Shown one piece after another: positions 35,602 through 46,900 of a DNA stretch of 64,000 bases (position 1 is the first letter of the stretch; the number at the start of each line of letters is the position of its first letter). A program made the position numbers and the translations under genes. The stretch covers positions 1 to 64,000 of the forward strand of contig NC_041692.1 of assembly GCF_900005765.1 (NCBI RefSeq), in the 5' to 3' direction. Source of the DNA: Plasmodium relictum (lineage: Eukaryota; Apicomplexa; Aconoidasida; Haemosporida; Plasmodiidae). Below the pieces are notes generated by a model. The model was not told the DNA's origin, searched no databases, and was given only the letters and a program-made list of their open reading frames with translations.

Positions 35602-37579
35602 TTTTTTAAAATCTAAATAATTATTTAAAATTTTTTGAAATAATATTTTATTTTTCATTATTAATTATTATACCAAAACAGATAAATTATTTTGCTATAT
35701 TTTTTTTTTTTTTTTATTAACAATTAATTTTTTGTTAAAATTAATTAACGTTAATCACAAAATATTATTTCATTCATCTTATTTAAAAAAATATAAATAT
35801 TTTATATTTACTAATTTTGTTTTGTGAATGTATGTACATTAAGTAAAATTTAGATTATCTTTATATTAATTCATATTTATTTTTATTGTGAATAAAATTA
35901 AAACACATTTTAATTTTTGCTAAAAAAGAAGATAAGACAAATTTCTTTTTCTTTTTTTGTTAAATTTGTCTAAGATTTCTAATGAAAAATATTTAATGTT
36001 CACTTTTTCAAGCTAAAATTGTTTTATTTTAATTATAAATTAATAAAAAATATATATTAAAACTTTAGTATTTTTCAAAAAAAAAATATTTCTTCTATTA
36101 AGATATTAACAAAATATATCTGATATGAAGAATCATGATTCACAATAATATATTGATTTTTTCTTTTGTCATTTATTAATACATAAATTGTTTAAATCTT
36201 TTCTTACATAATTTAAGAAATAAAAGGATATTTCATTTTTTTTTTATTGTATGTTGTATTCAAACATAATTATAGAAATATAAAAGTTTAAAAACAAATA
36301 TAAAATTAATTGCATAAAAACAAATATATATATGTATACTTGCACAATTTTATATAGATAAAATTTATGGTGAAAATAAAAAAAAAAATTTCAAACATCA
36401 AAAAATTTATTATATAAAAACAGTAACAAATAAAAAGTAAAACATGTTAAAATTTAACAATTTAAAAAAAAAAATTAAAAAAAAATAATATATTATAGAT
36501 TATATTTTTTTCATATAATATATTTAAGGGAATAAATTTGTTTATCCTTATAATAATCAAAAATAAAAAAAAGAAGTTTACACCTTTAATAAAAAAAAAT
36601 GTTTCAATATTACTCTAGGCTTCTATTTATTACTTTATTTCATAAATAAACAAATGTAATTTATCATCTTAATAATAAAATTAAAATTTTTTCTATTGTA
36701 CTATTTTGATTTTGAAAATTTATTTTATTTTATTTTTTTTAATCTATAATAGTAATATCAAAAAAGAATTAATTCAAATAAATTATTTTAAAAAAAAAAA
36801 AACAAAGTAATTATCTTCCTTATTTTTAATGTTAAATATAAATATTCCTATTCTAATTTTATAGATTACAAAATAATATAAAAAAATTTAATAGTTGCAG
36901 CTCTGCTTCTTTTTATAAAAATACTTTTTCCTTAACAAATAAATTACTTGAAATAGTATACACAATTTGTAAAAAAAAGAAACTCTAAAAATATTTTAAC
37001 TTAATTTAATATATCTCCTTAAATCAATATTTAAATAAAAGTAAAAAAGAAACTACATCCTTTAATTATAAATGAAATATATGTTCTTTTTTTCCCTTTT
37101 TTTTTAATATCCATAGTTTTTTTTTTTCACATGTAAAAATATATAAAATAAAAAAATTATATTTATTTGCATTTAAACTAAATAAAATTCTTATTTATTT
37201 TTAGAAGCTACATAGAAAAAATATTGATTATTTTTATCTAAATTGTGGTTATTATATTAAAAAAATAATTTTAAAACAAACAAAAATAAATTTTTAAAAA
37301 AATAAGTAAAAATACTATTTTTCTTTTTTTTTTTGTTAATGTTATAAATTCTTTTTAATTGCATTTAATAGTATATTATCCCTCTTCATTTTATTATTAT
37401 GTATATTTTAAAAAAATATTCTATATAAAAGTGCTTTTTTTTTTAATATAATAATTCATAATTCTCATTACATAAAGATAAATAATTAAAAGAGGCAAAA
37501 AAATAGAGTTAAATATTTATAATACTTTATAAGAATTCCTTTTATATAAATTATTTTTCTTTTTTTTATTTTCAATTAA

Positions 37580-37641
<62 letters not shown>

Positions 37642-38835
37642 TATTTATGTAATTTTCGTCGCTTCACTGTTATAATATTACTCAAAAAGAAAATCTTCAG
37701 TTTGAAGGTTCATTTTTATATAATTATTTTGTGTATTTATATGTTTTATAATTTTCATTCTGAATATCAAAAAGTTTTTCTTTAAATCATATATTATTAT
37801 ACATATAATAAATTTTTCTTTCTCTTTTTTTAAACTATTAATTGTAAAATTACTTTATTTCATCCAAAAAATATTTTTTTTTCTTCTCAAGTTTGAGTAA
37901 CTATCTTTTAATGTATTTCATTTCTTGTGACTTATTTTTACTACTTCTTAAAATCATTATTACTTGAACATAAAATTAACAATGAAAAAAAATTTATTTA
38001 ACCACTTATTTTCTAACTTTTTCATCTTCAATATTTAAAAAAAAATTAAAATGAAATTTTTAAAGAAAATTAATTTTTCTTTGAATTACTGTATATAATA
38101 ATAAAATATTTACTAATTCACTTCTTTGTTGAAAAATGAAAAAATATTCATAGATAATATACCTGAGATTTTTTAACTTCACAACTTCTATTTTCATTGT
38201 TATAACTTTTTAAAATTCAAAAATTCCCTTTTTATTTTATAAAAGGATGATCACACTTCACACATATCTACAATTACCTATTATCTTCTTATTTTTTCAG
38301 AACTTTCTGTTTAGAAAAAACTAATATTTTCACATAAAAAAAATTACTGTATATAATAATAAATACAAAATATTTAAAATGCATATAAATGATATAAAAT
38401 TTTCTTATTTATAAATAAATCATTATGATATAATTTATGATTTTCTTCATATTTATTAATATAACACAAACTATCATTATTATAGAAGGAATGACTATTT
38501 TTATCCTTTTGATTTACAGTTTTAGTTATTGATATAATAAAATAATTAGTAATTTATATTTTTTTCTTGTCATAAATGCATAACTTATAAATTTTTTTAC
38601 TATTTATTTTTATCATTTCATTACTTTTATATTTTAACTCAAAATAATGTTTTATTTTTAATGCATATATATATATATATAACTAATTCTTTTAAAAATA
38701 AAATTATCTGTTATAATTCAATATTATTTTTTATTTGATTTTTATTCATAATTCTTGTATTATATCCTTTGGTTCTATATAATAAATTATCTTTTTTTTT
38801 TTTTTTTGACTAATTTAATTTTTTCATTTTTTTGT
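35602..38835. other. Long convergent intergenic region (3.2 kb), possible small exon
   Basis: The flanking genes both end towards this gap, so no promoter is required here, yet it is unusually long. It contains an (AT)n tract at 37583..37637 and many homopolymers. One exon-like piece is on the minus strand at 38163..38197 (MKIEVVKLKNL, then AG|GTATAT). I could not find convincing downstream exons. A short gene or non-coding RNA may be hidden here. Confidence 0.45.
37583..37637. repeat. (AT)n microsatellite
   Basis: About 55 bases of AT dinucleotide in the convergent intergenic gap. Confidence 0.93.
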
Positions 38836-41577
38836 TCATTCAATTTCTTTATTTTCACTACTATTTTCATGATTATATTTTTCTCTTTCATTTTTTTCAT
38901 TATATAAATTATCTTTGTTACATAAGTCATCTTCTTTATTTTTTTTATTATTCCATTCTTTATGAGCATCATCTTTTCTATCATTATTATTCTCTTCGTC
39001 CTCACCTTCCTCTTCTTTTCCCTGTTTTTGCTTTTTTCTTTTTTCCTTATGTTTTTCTTCGTTATCGTTGTTTTCATCTCCTTCTGCTTGTTTCTCTTCA
39101 TTTCTTTTTTGTATAAATTGCAATTCCTTTTCGTCATTACTATCTTCTTTATCATCGTTATCTACTTCATTATTATTGTCTTCATATTCATCTACATCAT
39201 TATTGTCTTCTTGATCTTCGTTTTCATTGTCCTCCTCTTCATTTTCTTCTTCCTCCTCTTCTTCCTCTTCATCTTCCTCTTCCTCTTCATCTTCTTCGTC
39301 TTCATCATCATCTTCTTCTTCTTCTTCCTCTTCTTCTTCTTCTTCCTCTTCTTCTTCTTCTTCCTCTTCCTCCTCTTCCTCCTCTTCCTCCTCATCTTTA
39401 TCTTGATTATTTTCATTTTTTTTTTTAATTTTTTCTTTCTTTTTTATTCTATTATTTATTTTAAATTTTTTTTTTCCGTTTTTTAATGTTTTTAAGATAA
39501 TTTTTTTTAAAAGAAGATTGTTAATCTCATTTTTATAGTCTTCTTCGTATAGACATTTATCTTTTTTTTTTTCTTCTAAATCCCCTTGTTCTTCTTTCTT
39601 TTCATCTTCAATTTCCATGTTTGTATTTTTATTATCGTTATCTTCTTTTTTTTCTTTTTTCGTATTATCATCTTTCTCTTTTTGTTCTTCGATTTCTTTT
39701 ACCTCCCTTCTTATTTCTTGTTTTGGACTTGATTGTTCATATTCTTTTTTATTTATTAACTGATTATAATTGAATTTACTTATCATTATACTTTTCTCTT
39801 TATTTTTTAACTTTAAATCAGAATTCACTTGTATAATTTTATTTTCTTCGATATGTTTTTTTTCAATATTATCTTTATTTTTATTATTATATTGACATGA
39901 TTTATCATGATGTGACTCTAAGATTTTATTCATTTCTCTTTTTTTAATATTTTTTTTTAATTTTTCTTTATTATTATTGTTATTCAATTCATTTTTTTGA
40001 TTTATTGAATCTTTAATCCTTTCTCTTTTAACTTTTCCCTTCTTTAAATCTTTATTTACTTTGAATATCTTATTTTTATTAAAGATATAATTTTTTCGAT
40101 TATTAATATAATTTGAAAAACTGAAATTAAAATCATTTCTATTTATGTAATTAATTTTTCTATTATTAAGATCACTTATCCTCTTCGTATGCAAATGATT
40201 ATCGAGTTTATTTTTATAGTTATAAGATTTTACCGAATTGCTAAATTTATACTTTTGCTTTTTATCTAAGCTGTTATACATGGAATCTGAATAAAAAGTG
40301 TTTTTTTCTTTTACTTCTTTCACATCATGATTATTTTCTACAGAATAACACGAAATAGAACTATTTCGTTTTAAATTAGCATCTATTTTATTAGGATTTT
40401 CATTTGTTATTATTACATTGTTTTTATTGACATTTTCATTGTTGTTTTGTTCATTATTTTGACTTTTATTATTATCTGAATTGTTATAAATAAATAAATT
40501 AGAATCATCTTTATTCATTAAAGAACATTTCTCCATATGTTCATCAGATATATTTTTAAGTTGCTTCTTTTGTTTTAAAATGTTTTTAGAATTGTTTTTT
40601 TTCTCCTTTTTTATAGGAATCTTAATTATTTTTTTATTGTCATTCAAATTATAAAATTCTTTTTTTTTCTTTTTTTTTTTTTTCTTTTTTTTAATGGTAT
40701 CATTTTGAAGATTACTACTAATAATGGAATCCTTTTTGTTGCTATTATCACTTTCTTTATTTGAAGTATTCAAATCATTTTGATTATTTTTATTGATATA
40801 TTCTTTATTTGATATATTAATATTATCAGTTTCATTAATTTCACTTTTAGTTTCAATTACATGATTTTGTTCTATTTTTTTTTCACTATTTAAAATATTG
40901 TTACTTTTCTCGTTGATTAATTTATTTGTTTTATTTTGAGTTTTAAAAATCTTGGACTTTTTTCTTTTTTTAATAGTACTATAAGATTCATCTTTTTCAT
41001 TTAAATTTATATATTCTGTATTACTTTTTTTTTTATTTGAACTTTTCTTAGAATTTTTTCCTTGTGCAAAAATGTTGGCATAATTTCTTTTAATATCTTT
41101 AAAAGAAATATTGCTATCATTATAATTCAAACTTGCAAAGTTAGTAAAACTATTTCTATAATTATTAGTTTTATTGTTTAAATTACTTTTATTATCAAAA
41201 ACATTGCTACTAGTAGCACTGTTTATATTGTTAGTCAAATTTTTTTCATTTTTATTAATTTCTATTTTATCTTCTGATAAGTTATTTTCATTATTCCAAC
41301 ATTCATGTCTCCTAAAAAAAGAAAATGGTTCTTCACATACAATTTTTTTCCCATCATTATTATCAGTATGATATTCTATATATATATATATCATAGCTTT
41401 TTGTAAAAATGATACTAATGCATTTGTTGGTAATTTTTCTCCATGACTTATATAATAAGGATTTTTTGAAATGTTTGCTTCATTAAAAAAACCAAAAGAT
41501 GTATGTATAAATCCATTTTCTACTAAATAACGATAAACAAGTAAATTTATTTCATCAGAAGATAAATGTATTTTCAT
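38836..41577 (-). CDS. LisH-domain protein (TBL1-like N-terminus) with long acidic tail
   Basis: The conserved start is MKIHLSSDEINLLVYRYLVE at 41577; the frame is open 11 codons further to a Met at 41610, but that extension (MILFLRKVLII) looks like leader translation. Residues 5-80 match the LisH dimerisation region of TBL1/TBL1X: SSDE.N.LVYRYL.E.GF...F.F..E..I, then PTNALVSFLQKAMIYIYIEYH. About 830 low-complexity Asn/Lys/Ser residues follow, with a pure Lys run near 40670 and a Glu/Asp block (nt 39190-39400) of dozens of acidic residues. TBL1 proteins carry C-terminal WD40 repeats and work in HDAC3/NCoR-type co-repressor complexes. Here no WD40 is visible and the frame ends after the acidic block, so only dimerisation and perhaps chromatin contact via the acidic tail can be inferred. 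A downstream exon would lie beyond 38836, but I found none. Confidence 0.85.
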   Translation of the reverse strand: MKIHLSSDEINLLVYRYLVENGFIHTSFGFFNEANISKNPYYISHGEKLPTNALVSFLQKAMIYIYIEYHTDNNDGKKIVCEEPFSFFRRHECWNNENNLSEDKIEINKNEKNLTNNINSATSSNVFDNKSNLNNKTNNYRNSFTNFASLNYNDSNISFKDIKRNYANIFAQGKNSKKSSNKKKSNTEYINLNEKDESYSTIKKRKKSKIFKTQNKTNKLINEKSNNILNSEKKIEQNHVIETKSEINETDNINISNKEYINKNNQNDLNTSNKESDNSNKKDSIISSNLQNDTIKKKKKKKKKKKEFYNLNDNKKIIKIPIKKEKKNNSKNILKQKKQLKNISDEHMEKCSLMNKDDSNLFIYNNSDNNKSQNNEQNNNENVNKNNVIITNENPNKIDANLKRNSSISCYSVENNHDVKEVKEKNTFYSDSMYNSLDKKQKYKFSNSVKSYNYKNKLDNHLHTKRISDLNNRKINYINRNDFNFSFSNYINNRKNYIFNKNKIFKVNKDLKKGKVKRERIKDSINQKNELNNNNNKEKLKKNIKKREMNKILESHHDKSCQYNNKNKDNIEKKHIEENKIIQVNSDLKLKNKEKSIMISKFNYNQLINKKEYEQSSPKQEIRREVKEIEEQKEKDDNTKKEKKEDNDNKNTNMEIEDEKKEEQGDLEEKKKDKCLYEEDYKNEINNLLLKKIILKTLKNGKKKFKINNRIKKKEKIKKKNENNQDKDEEEEEEEEEEEEEEEEEEEEEEEEEEEDDDEDEEDEEEEEDEEEEEEEEENEEEDNENEDQEDNNDVDEYEDNNNEVDNDDKEDSNDEKELQFIQKRNEEKQAEGDENNDNEEKHKEKRKKQKQGKEEEGEDEENNNDRKDDAHKEWNNKKNKEDDLCNKDNLYNEKNEREKYNHENSSENKEIE
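39192..39416 (-). repeat. Acidic (Glu/Asp) codon repeat within the LisH gene
   Basis: A GAA/GAG/GAT/GAC-rich tract that on the plus strand reads as TCTTCC/TCATC repeats. It encodes uninterrupted Glu and Asp, starting about 65 codons before the more mixed acidic tail. It creates long, spurious open frames on the opposite strand and in other frames. Confidence 0.9.
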
Positions 41578-43925
41578 TATAATTAAAACTTTTCTTAAAA
41601 AAAGAATCAAAAATATGAAATATACTTTTAAATAATTCTAAAACTATTCTTCTGTTTCTTTTTTTCACCTTTTATAATATAAATTACTTTTATAAATTTT
41701 TTTTTTTTTTATATAAATATATATAATTTTTTATTTTTAATTCTTATTTTAATTTTTTTTTTTTTTATTATTTTTTTTTTTTTTTTTATAAGAACCTAAT
41801 AAAAGAAATAAAAAAATAATTTGGAAATATATATTTCATCTATAATTTTATATTTAATTTTTTCTTTTTTTGAACTTTAAAAATATATCTTTTGTGCCAT
41901 TACATGAAATGTTATAAAATAAAATATTACAAAAGATGAATTATTTGATAATTATTTGATAATTTTTTTTTAATTTTTTTTAATTTTATTTATATCACTT
42001 GTTTCTTTATATAAACAATTTAATTAAATATAAAATCTTTTTTTTTTTTTTTTTTTTTTTTTGTCATTTAAAAAGATTATTATTTTCTAATATATATATA
42101 AATATAAATATGTATTTAAATGTATACTATATTTTTGTTTAATTTTTTTAATCTTACTATATTAGTATAAACAAGCAATTACTTGTTCTTTAGGATCACA
42201 TGTAATTTTTTAAATATATTATATATTTATTATTTATCTATATATATATATATATATATTTATGTACCTAATTTATATAATATTCTTCATTATTCCTACT
42301 TCTATAACTTTTTTTTATATTCTATTTTGAATAAAAAAAATTCCTTAATTTTTTCCTTCTATTCCTTATTATTATTCAGAAAAAAAAAAATTTTAAATAT
42401 ACAAATAATTATAGCTTTTTTATAATATAATATCAGTTTATTTAATTATTCATTTTCGTATATATATGAAAAGGCATTATCATTTATACATACGAAAAAT
42501 ATATAATAAAAAAAAAGAAAAAACTTTTAAAAATAAGTTTAGGAATATTTTATGAATTTTAATTTTTTCAAAAAATACTTTTTTCAAAATTGTCAAAAAA
42601 AAAAATATAAACATATATATGTGACATATAACAGAAAATATTAAAAAAATATTTAGAATTATAATATTAAATTCATAATAAATATATATATTCATACACA
42701 TTTAACATAAATGCTTTTTAATATAATTTATTAGTAATGGAAAAAAAAAAATAAAATGAAATAAATGAGAAAATAATATATAAGTTAATAAGAAAAAGAA
42801 TAATTTAAATAAAAAAAAAAAGATAAGCCTACATATAAATTAATGAATGATATATATTTCATACGCATACATTTATGTATAATTATTTATTTTATTTTTT
42901 ATATAATTTAAAAAGAAATATAGGAAAAGGAAACAATTTTTTTTTATTCTGTATGTTTATTTAAAAAAGGGAAAATTTAAGGTTAATAAACTCATAAGTT
43001 ACTACCAAACTTTTTATAAAAAAGAAAAATAATTTTAATTTTTTTTTTTTTTTTTATTAAAAATATATTTTTTTTAAGCATACAATATTAAGTAAAATTT
43101 ATCTATAACATCATATATAAATATTATAATGTTAAAATAATATTTTATCAACAATTGATACCTTAAAAAAAAATATTGATAAAGAATAAATATTATTTTT
43201 TTTTTTTTTTTCTATTTTTTTATAAAATATTATATAGCATTTTATATTGTTTATAAAAATCTTTCTTAAAAATTAACTTAAAAAAAAGCAAAAATAAAAT
43301 TAAATTAAAAATTCTTGTATATAGTATTAGTATATTAAAATATTATTAAAAGGAATTACAAAGTAATCCTATGCATTAACATATAAGAAATAGAGATGTA
43401 AAACATTTTAATAAAATAGTAAAATAAAAAGGAATAAAAAATAAAAATGCTTAAAAAAATTATATAAACTTTAAAAATTACAAAAAAAAAAATGTTTTTT
43501 CTATTATATAAAAGGGGGAAGTACAATCATCGTAATTTTAAGAATAGAAACATTTTTAAATGTTTCTTTTTATTAAAATAAAATAATAAAATATAAAAAA
43601 AAATATATGTATATATATATCGTAATTGGAATACAAGCTCAATGAACACACATATAGAAACATAAAAAAAAAAAAAAAAACGAAATAAATAAATATATAT
43701 ATATATATATATATATAAAGATAAATAAACATTTATATTTATTTGATTTCATATTATTTTCAATTGTTACGAATGCATTTTTTTATTTTTATTTTTCTTT
43801 TTTTTTTTCAAAAAGAATTATAAAACATGTTTAACATATTTAAATTAACAAAAATATATAGAAAAAAATTATATATATTTGATTTAAATTTTCTATTAAA
43901 ATATTTTTATAATTTTTCTCTTTTT
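41578..43925. other. Intergenic region between the LisH gene and NHE
   Basis: Both neighbours are on the minus strand, so this holds the promoter of the LisH gene and the 3' UTR of NHE. It contains poly-T runs (for example 42039-42062) and short TA tracts. The short frames at 42183 and 42480 are AT-tract translations. No gene seen. Confidence 0.6.
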
Positions 43926-46900
43926 TTACTTAATAATCATTTTAAGCATATTTTTTTTAAAAATATAATGTAAATAGGGTCTATATCTATTAATTTTCAC
44001 TTGTTGTTCATCGAAAATACCGTTTAATTTTTCATTGTCTTGTGATAACAACAATCCATTAGCTGCTTGTTCATTGACAATCTAATTAAAAAAAAAAAAA
44101 AAAATGAAAAAAAAATATAAAATATTACTTTAAAGAAAAAAGAAAATTGATTAAAATAAGATTGAAAAAGTAACATATAAAAATATAGTTGTATATGGTA
44201 GTTTAAAAAAAAAAACAGTTTTTTTTATTATAATTACCGTTTTCTTTAAATGTAGTAGCATATCTGTTCCGATTTTTATTAGACAGTATTTAACTACATC
44301 TCTATATTTATTAGCAATATGAGGTATAAGATTCTTTGCCAATTCTATATTTCTGTAGTAACTTTTTAATAAATTTTTTCCTAATAATAATTTCATAGTA
44401 ATTCCTCCTTTATCTAACGTGCACTGATGAACGTCAACATAAGATAAAACAATTTGTAAATCCTTCATACAATGCTCATAAACAATAAATATGTTGACTA
44501 CTTTTGGTGAAAAGAAGAAAAAGTTTTTTTTATTAATTTTTAACTTTGATAATAATACGTGAAATTCATATTCAAAACCATTTCTGTGATCAATATTTTT
44601 TTTATTATTATTTTTATCTTTTCTTTTATCAAATGCTTCAGCCCATGCTTTAATTGGATTCATTCTAACTTTTTTTAATGCAAAATCAGCAGATAAATCT
44701 AGTATAGATGTAAGTGTTAGTAAGCATTCACCTGATATAAAACCATTTACATATAGCTTTTTATACAATTCTCTACATGTGTTAAATATCATAATATATA
44801 ATTCTCCTTCTCGTTCTTTTCTTACAATTTTTTTTTTAAGAGTAGTATAAAATACATCATCTCCATTTTTACCTAAATTACCTTTGCGTGTATAACTTTC
44901 ATGACTTCTTGCTCTTCTTAACTCACTAAACAATTTATTTTTTATTTTCTTTTTCGGCTTTTTTAAAAAACTATAAAAAGGAGTAACATATTTTTTTTGG
45001 CATACATCCTCTATACATTCAAAGTTGATTGTTTGATCTGTGTCATATCTTTGAGTAATAATATCAGCTGTATTATTTCTTTGTAATTTTTTTTTTCTTT
45101 TAGCATCATCAAATTTATTTGAATTTTTTAATTCTTCATTCATTATGTTACTCGTTGTAGAATTATTATTTAATAATATTTTTTCGTTATCATTTTTATT
45201 CTCGCTATTTTCTATCTTTCTTTTTAACTTATTGTTAAAATTTTTTCTTCTTAGCTTACATAAGAAAAAATTAAATGTATTTTCAAATGCATTACTACAC
45301 CTACATTTATTTTTATCTTTATTTCTCTCTATTTCTTTGTTCATTAAAATTAAACTTTTGCTATTAGTTCCCTTTGTAGAAATGTTTATTTCTGATAAAT
45401 TTTTTTCATTTTTTTTTAAATAGTACTTTTTATCATAACTATTATTAAAAAAACTTGATATGTTTTCTCCATTATTTTGTAATGCAAACAAGTTTTGATA
45501 TGTTAAATATTCATCAAAGTTATACTCACTATCTTTACTTTTCTCTTCATTAGTTATTATATCATTTATATAATTTGAATTTTCATTAATTACAGAATTA
45601 TTGCAACTTTCTTTTTCGTTTTCATTTAATTTTTCTTTTTTTATTTTAACAATAAAATCATCATTCATTAACAATTCTTTACTGTTTTTTTCTAAATTTG
45701 ATAAATCAGTATATTTTTCTCCTTCACTGTTTTTTTTTTTTAAATCCTTATAATCACTTAATAATGATTCGTCTACTTTCGTAATTATATCATAATTAAC
45801 ATTATTATTTACATGCTTCTCCACATTAAACTGTTCATTTATTTCTTTACTTTCTTTTTTATTTACTTCTTCATCACAAGTATTAGGATCACTTAAAAAA
45901 TTTAATAATTTCTTTTTTTTTTTTTTTTTCTTGTTCGGCGTAGAATCATTATTTTTCTTATCGTCATTACTTAAATTACTATTATTTACATTACTTCTAA
46001 AAAGTAAATTGTCACTTAATGTTTTAGGTAAATCCGTGGCATGTTCAATTAACCTTAAATTATATTTGGGATCAAATGTTTCTTTTTCATTGTTGTTATT
46101 AACAATGTTATCGATAACAGTGATGTGTTCTTTTTCGTGCTTCTTTCTTTTAAATTGTTTATAATTCATTTTATTTATTAAACGATCATAATTTTTTAAA
46201 GAGATTTTATCATAATTAAACGCATTCAAATTTATTTTATTTTCCTCACAATCCTTTTCAGTGCATGATGATTCATTATCTGAAAGTTCATTTAAATTAT
46301 TACTAGATCTATCAAAATTTTTTGATGATATAGAATGATTTACATTTGCGTAATTGCAATCATCTTCATCTAAACTACTACAATAATTGTCATTATTCCT
46401 AATAATATTAATTCTCATTTCATGCTTACATGGATTAACATTTCTTCTACTAATATACATTTTTCTATTTTTATTATTATAATTTCTCCTCTTTGTGTAA
46501 TTCTTTATATAACTATACTCATCACTATTATAATGATTTTCTTTATAATTTAAGTTATAATTCTTTTGTCTATTTCTTTCAAATGAACGTATTTTATCAT
46601 TGTTATTATCGTTGTTGTTATTATTATTCTTATTATTATTATTATTATTGTTGTTGTTGTTATTATCTCTGTTATTATCATCATTATAAATATTTTCCGT
46701 CAATTTTTTAGGATCAAAATCTGATTTTTCCACTTTTTTATCAAAACTTTTTTTCAAAGAGAAAAATTTATTTATATTTTTTTTGTCACTCTTTTTACTG
46801 TGAGATGATAAATCATCAAAACTATCAATTACTGTCTGCGAATAATAAGCATTTTCCCATACAGATATATCACAAGTGCTTATATCTTGTAAACATGAAT

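Noticed and set aside
37680-37730. Minus-strand peptide MNLQTEDFLFE
   Set aside because: It is only 11 codons with no partner exon; the nearest intron-like splice would be 18 bases, too short to be real.
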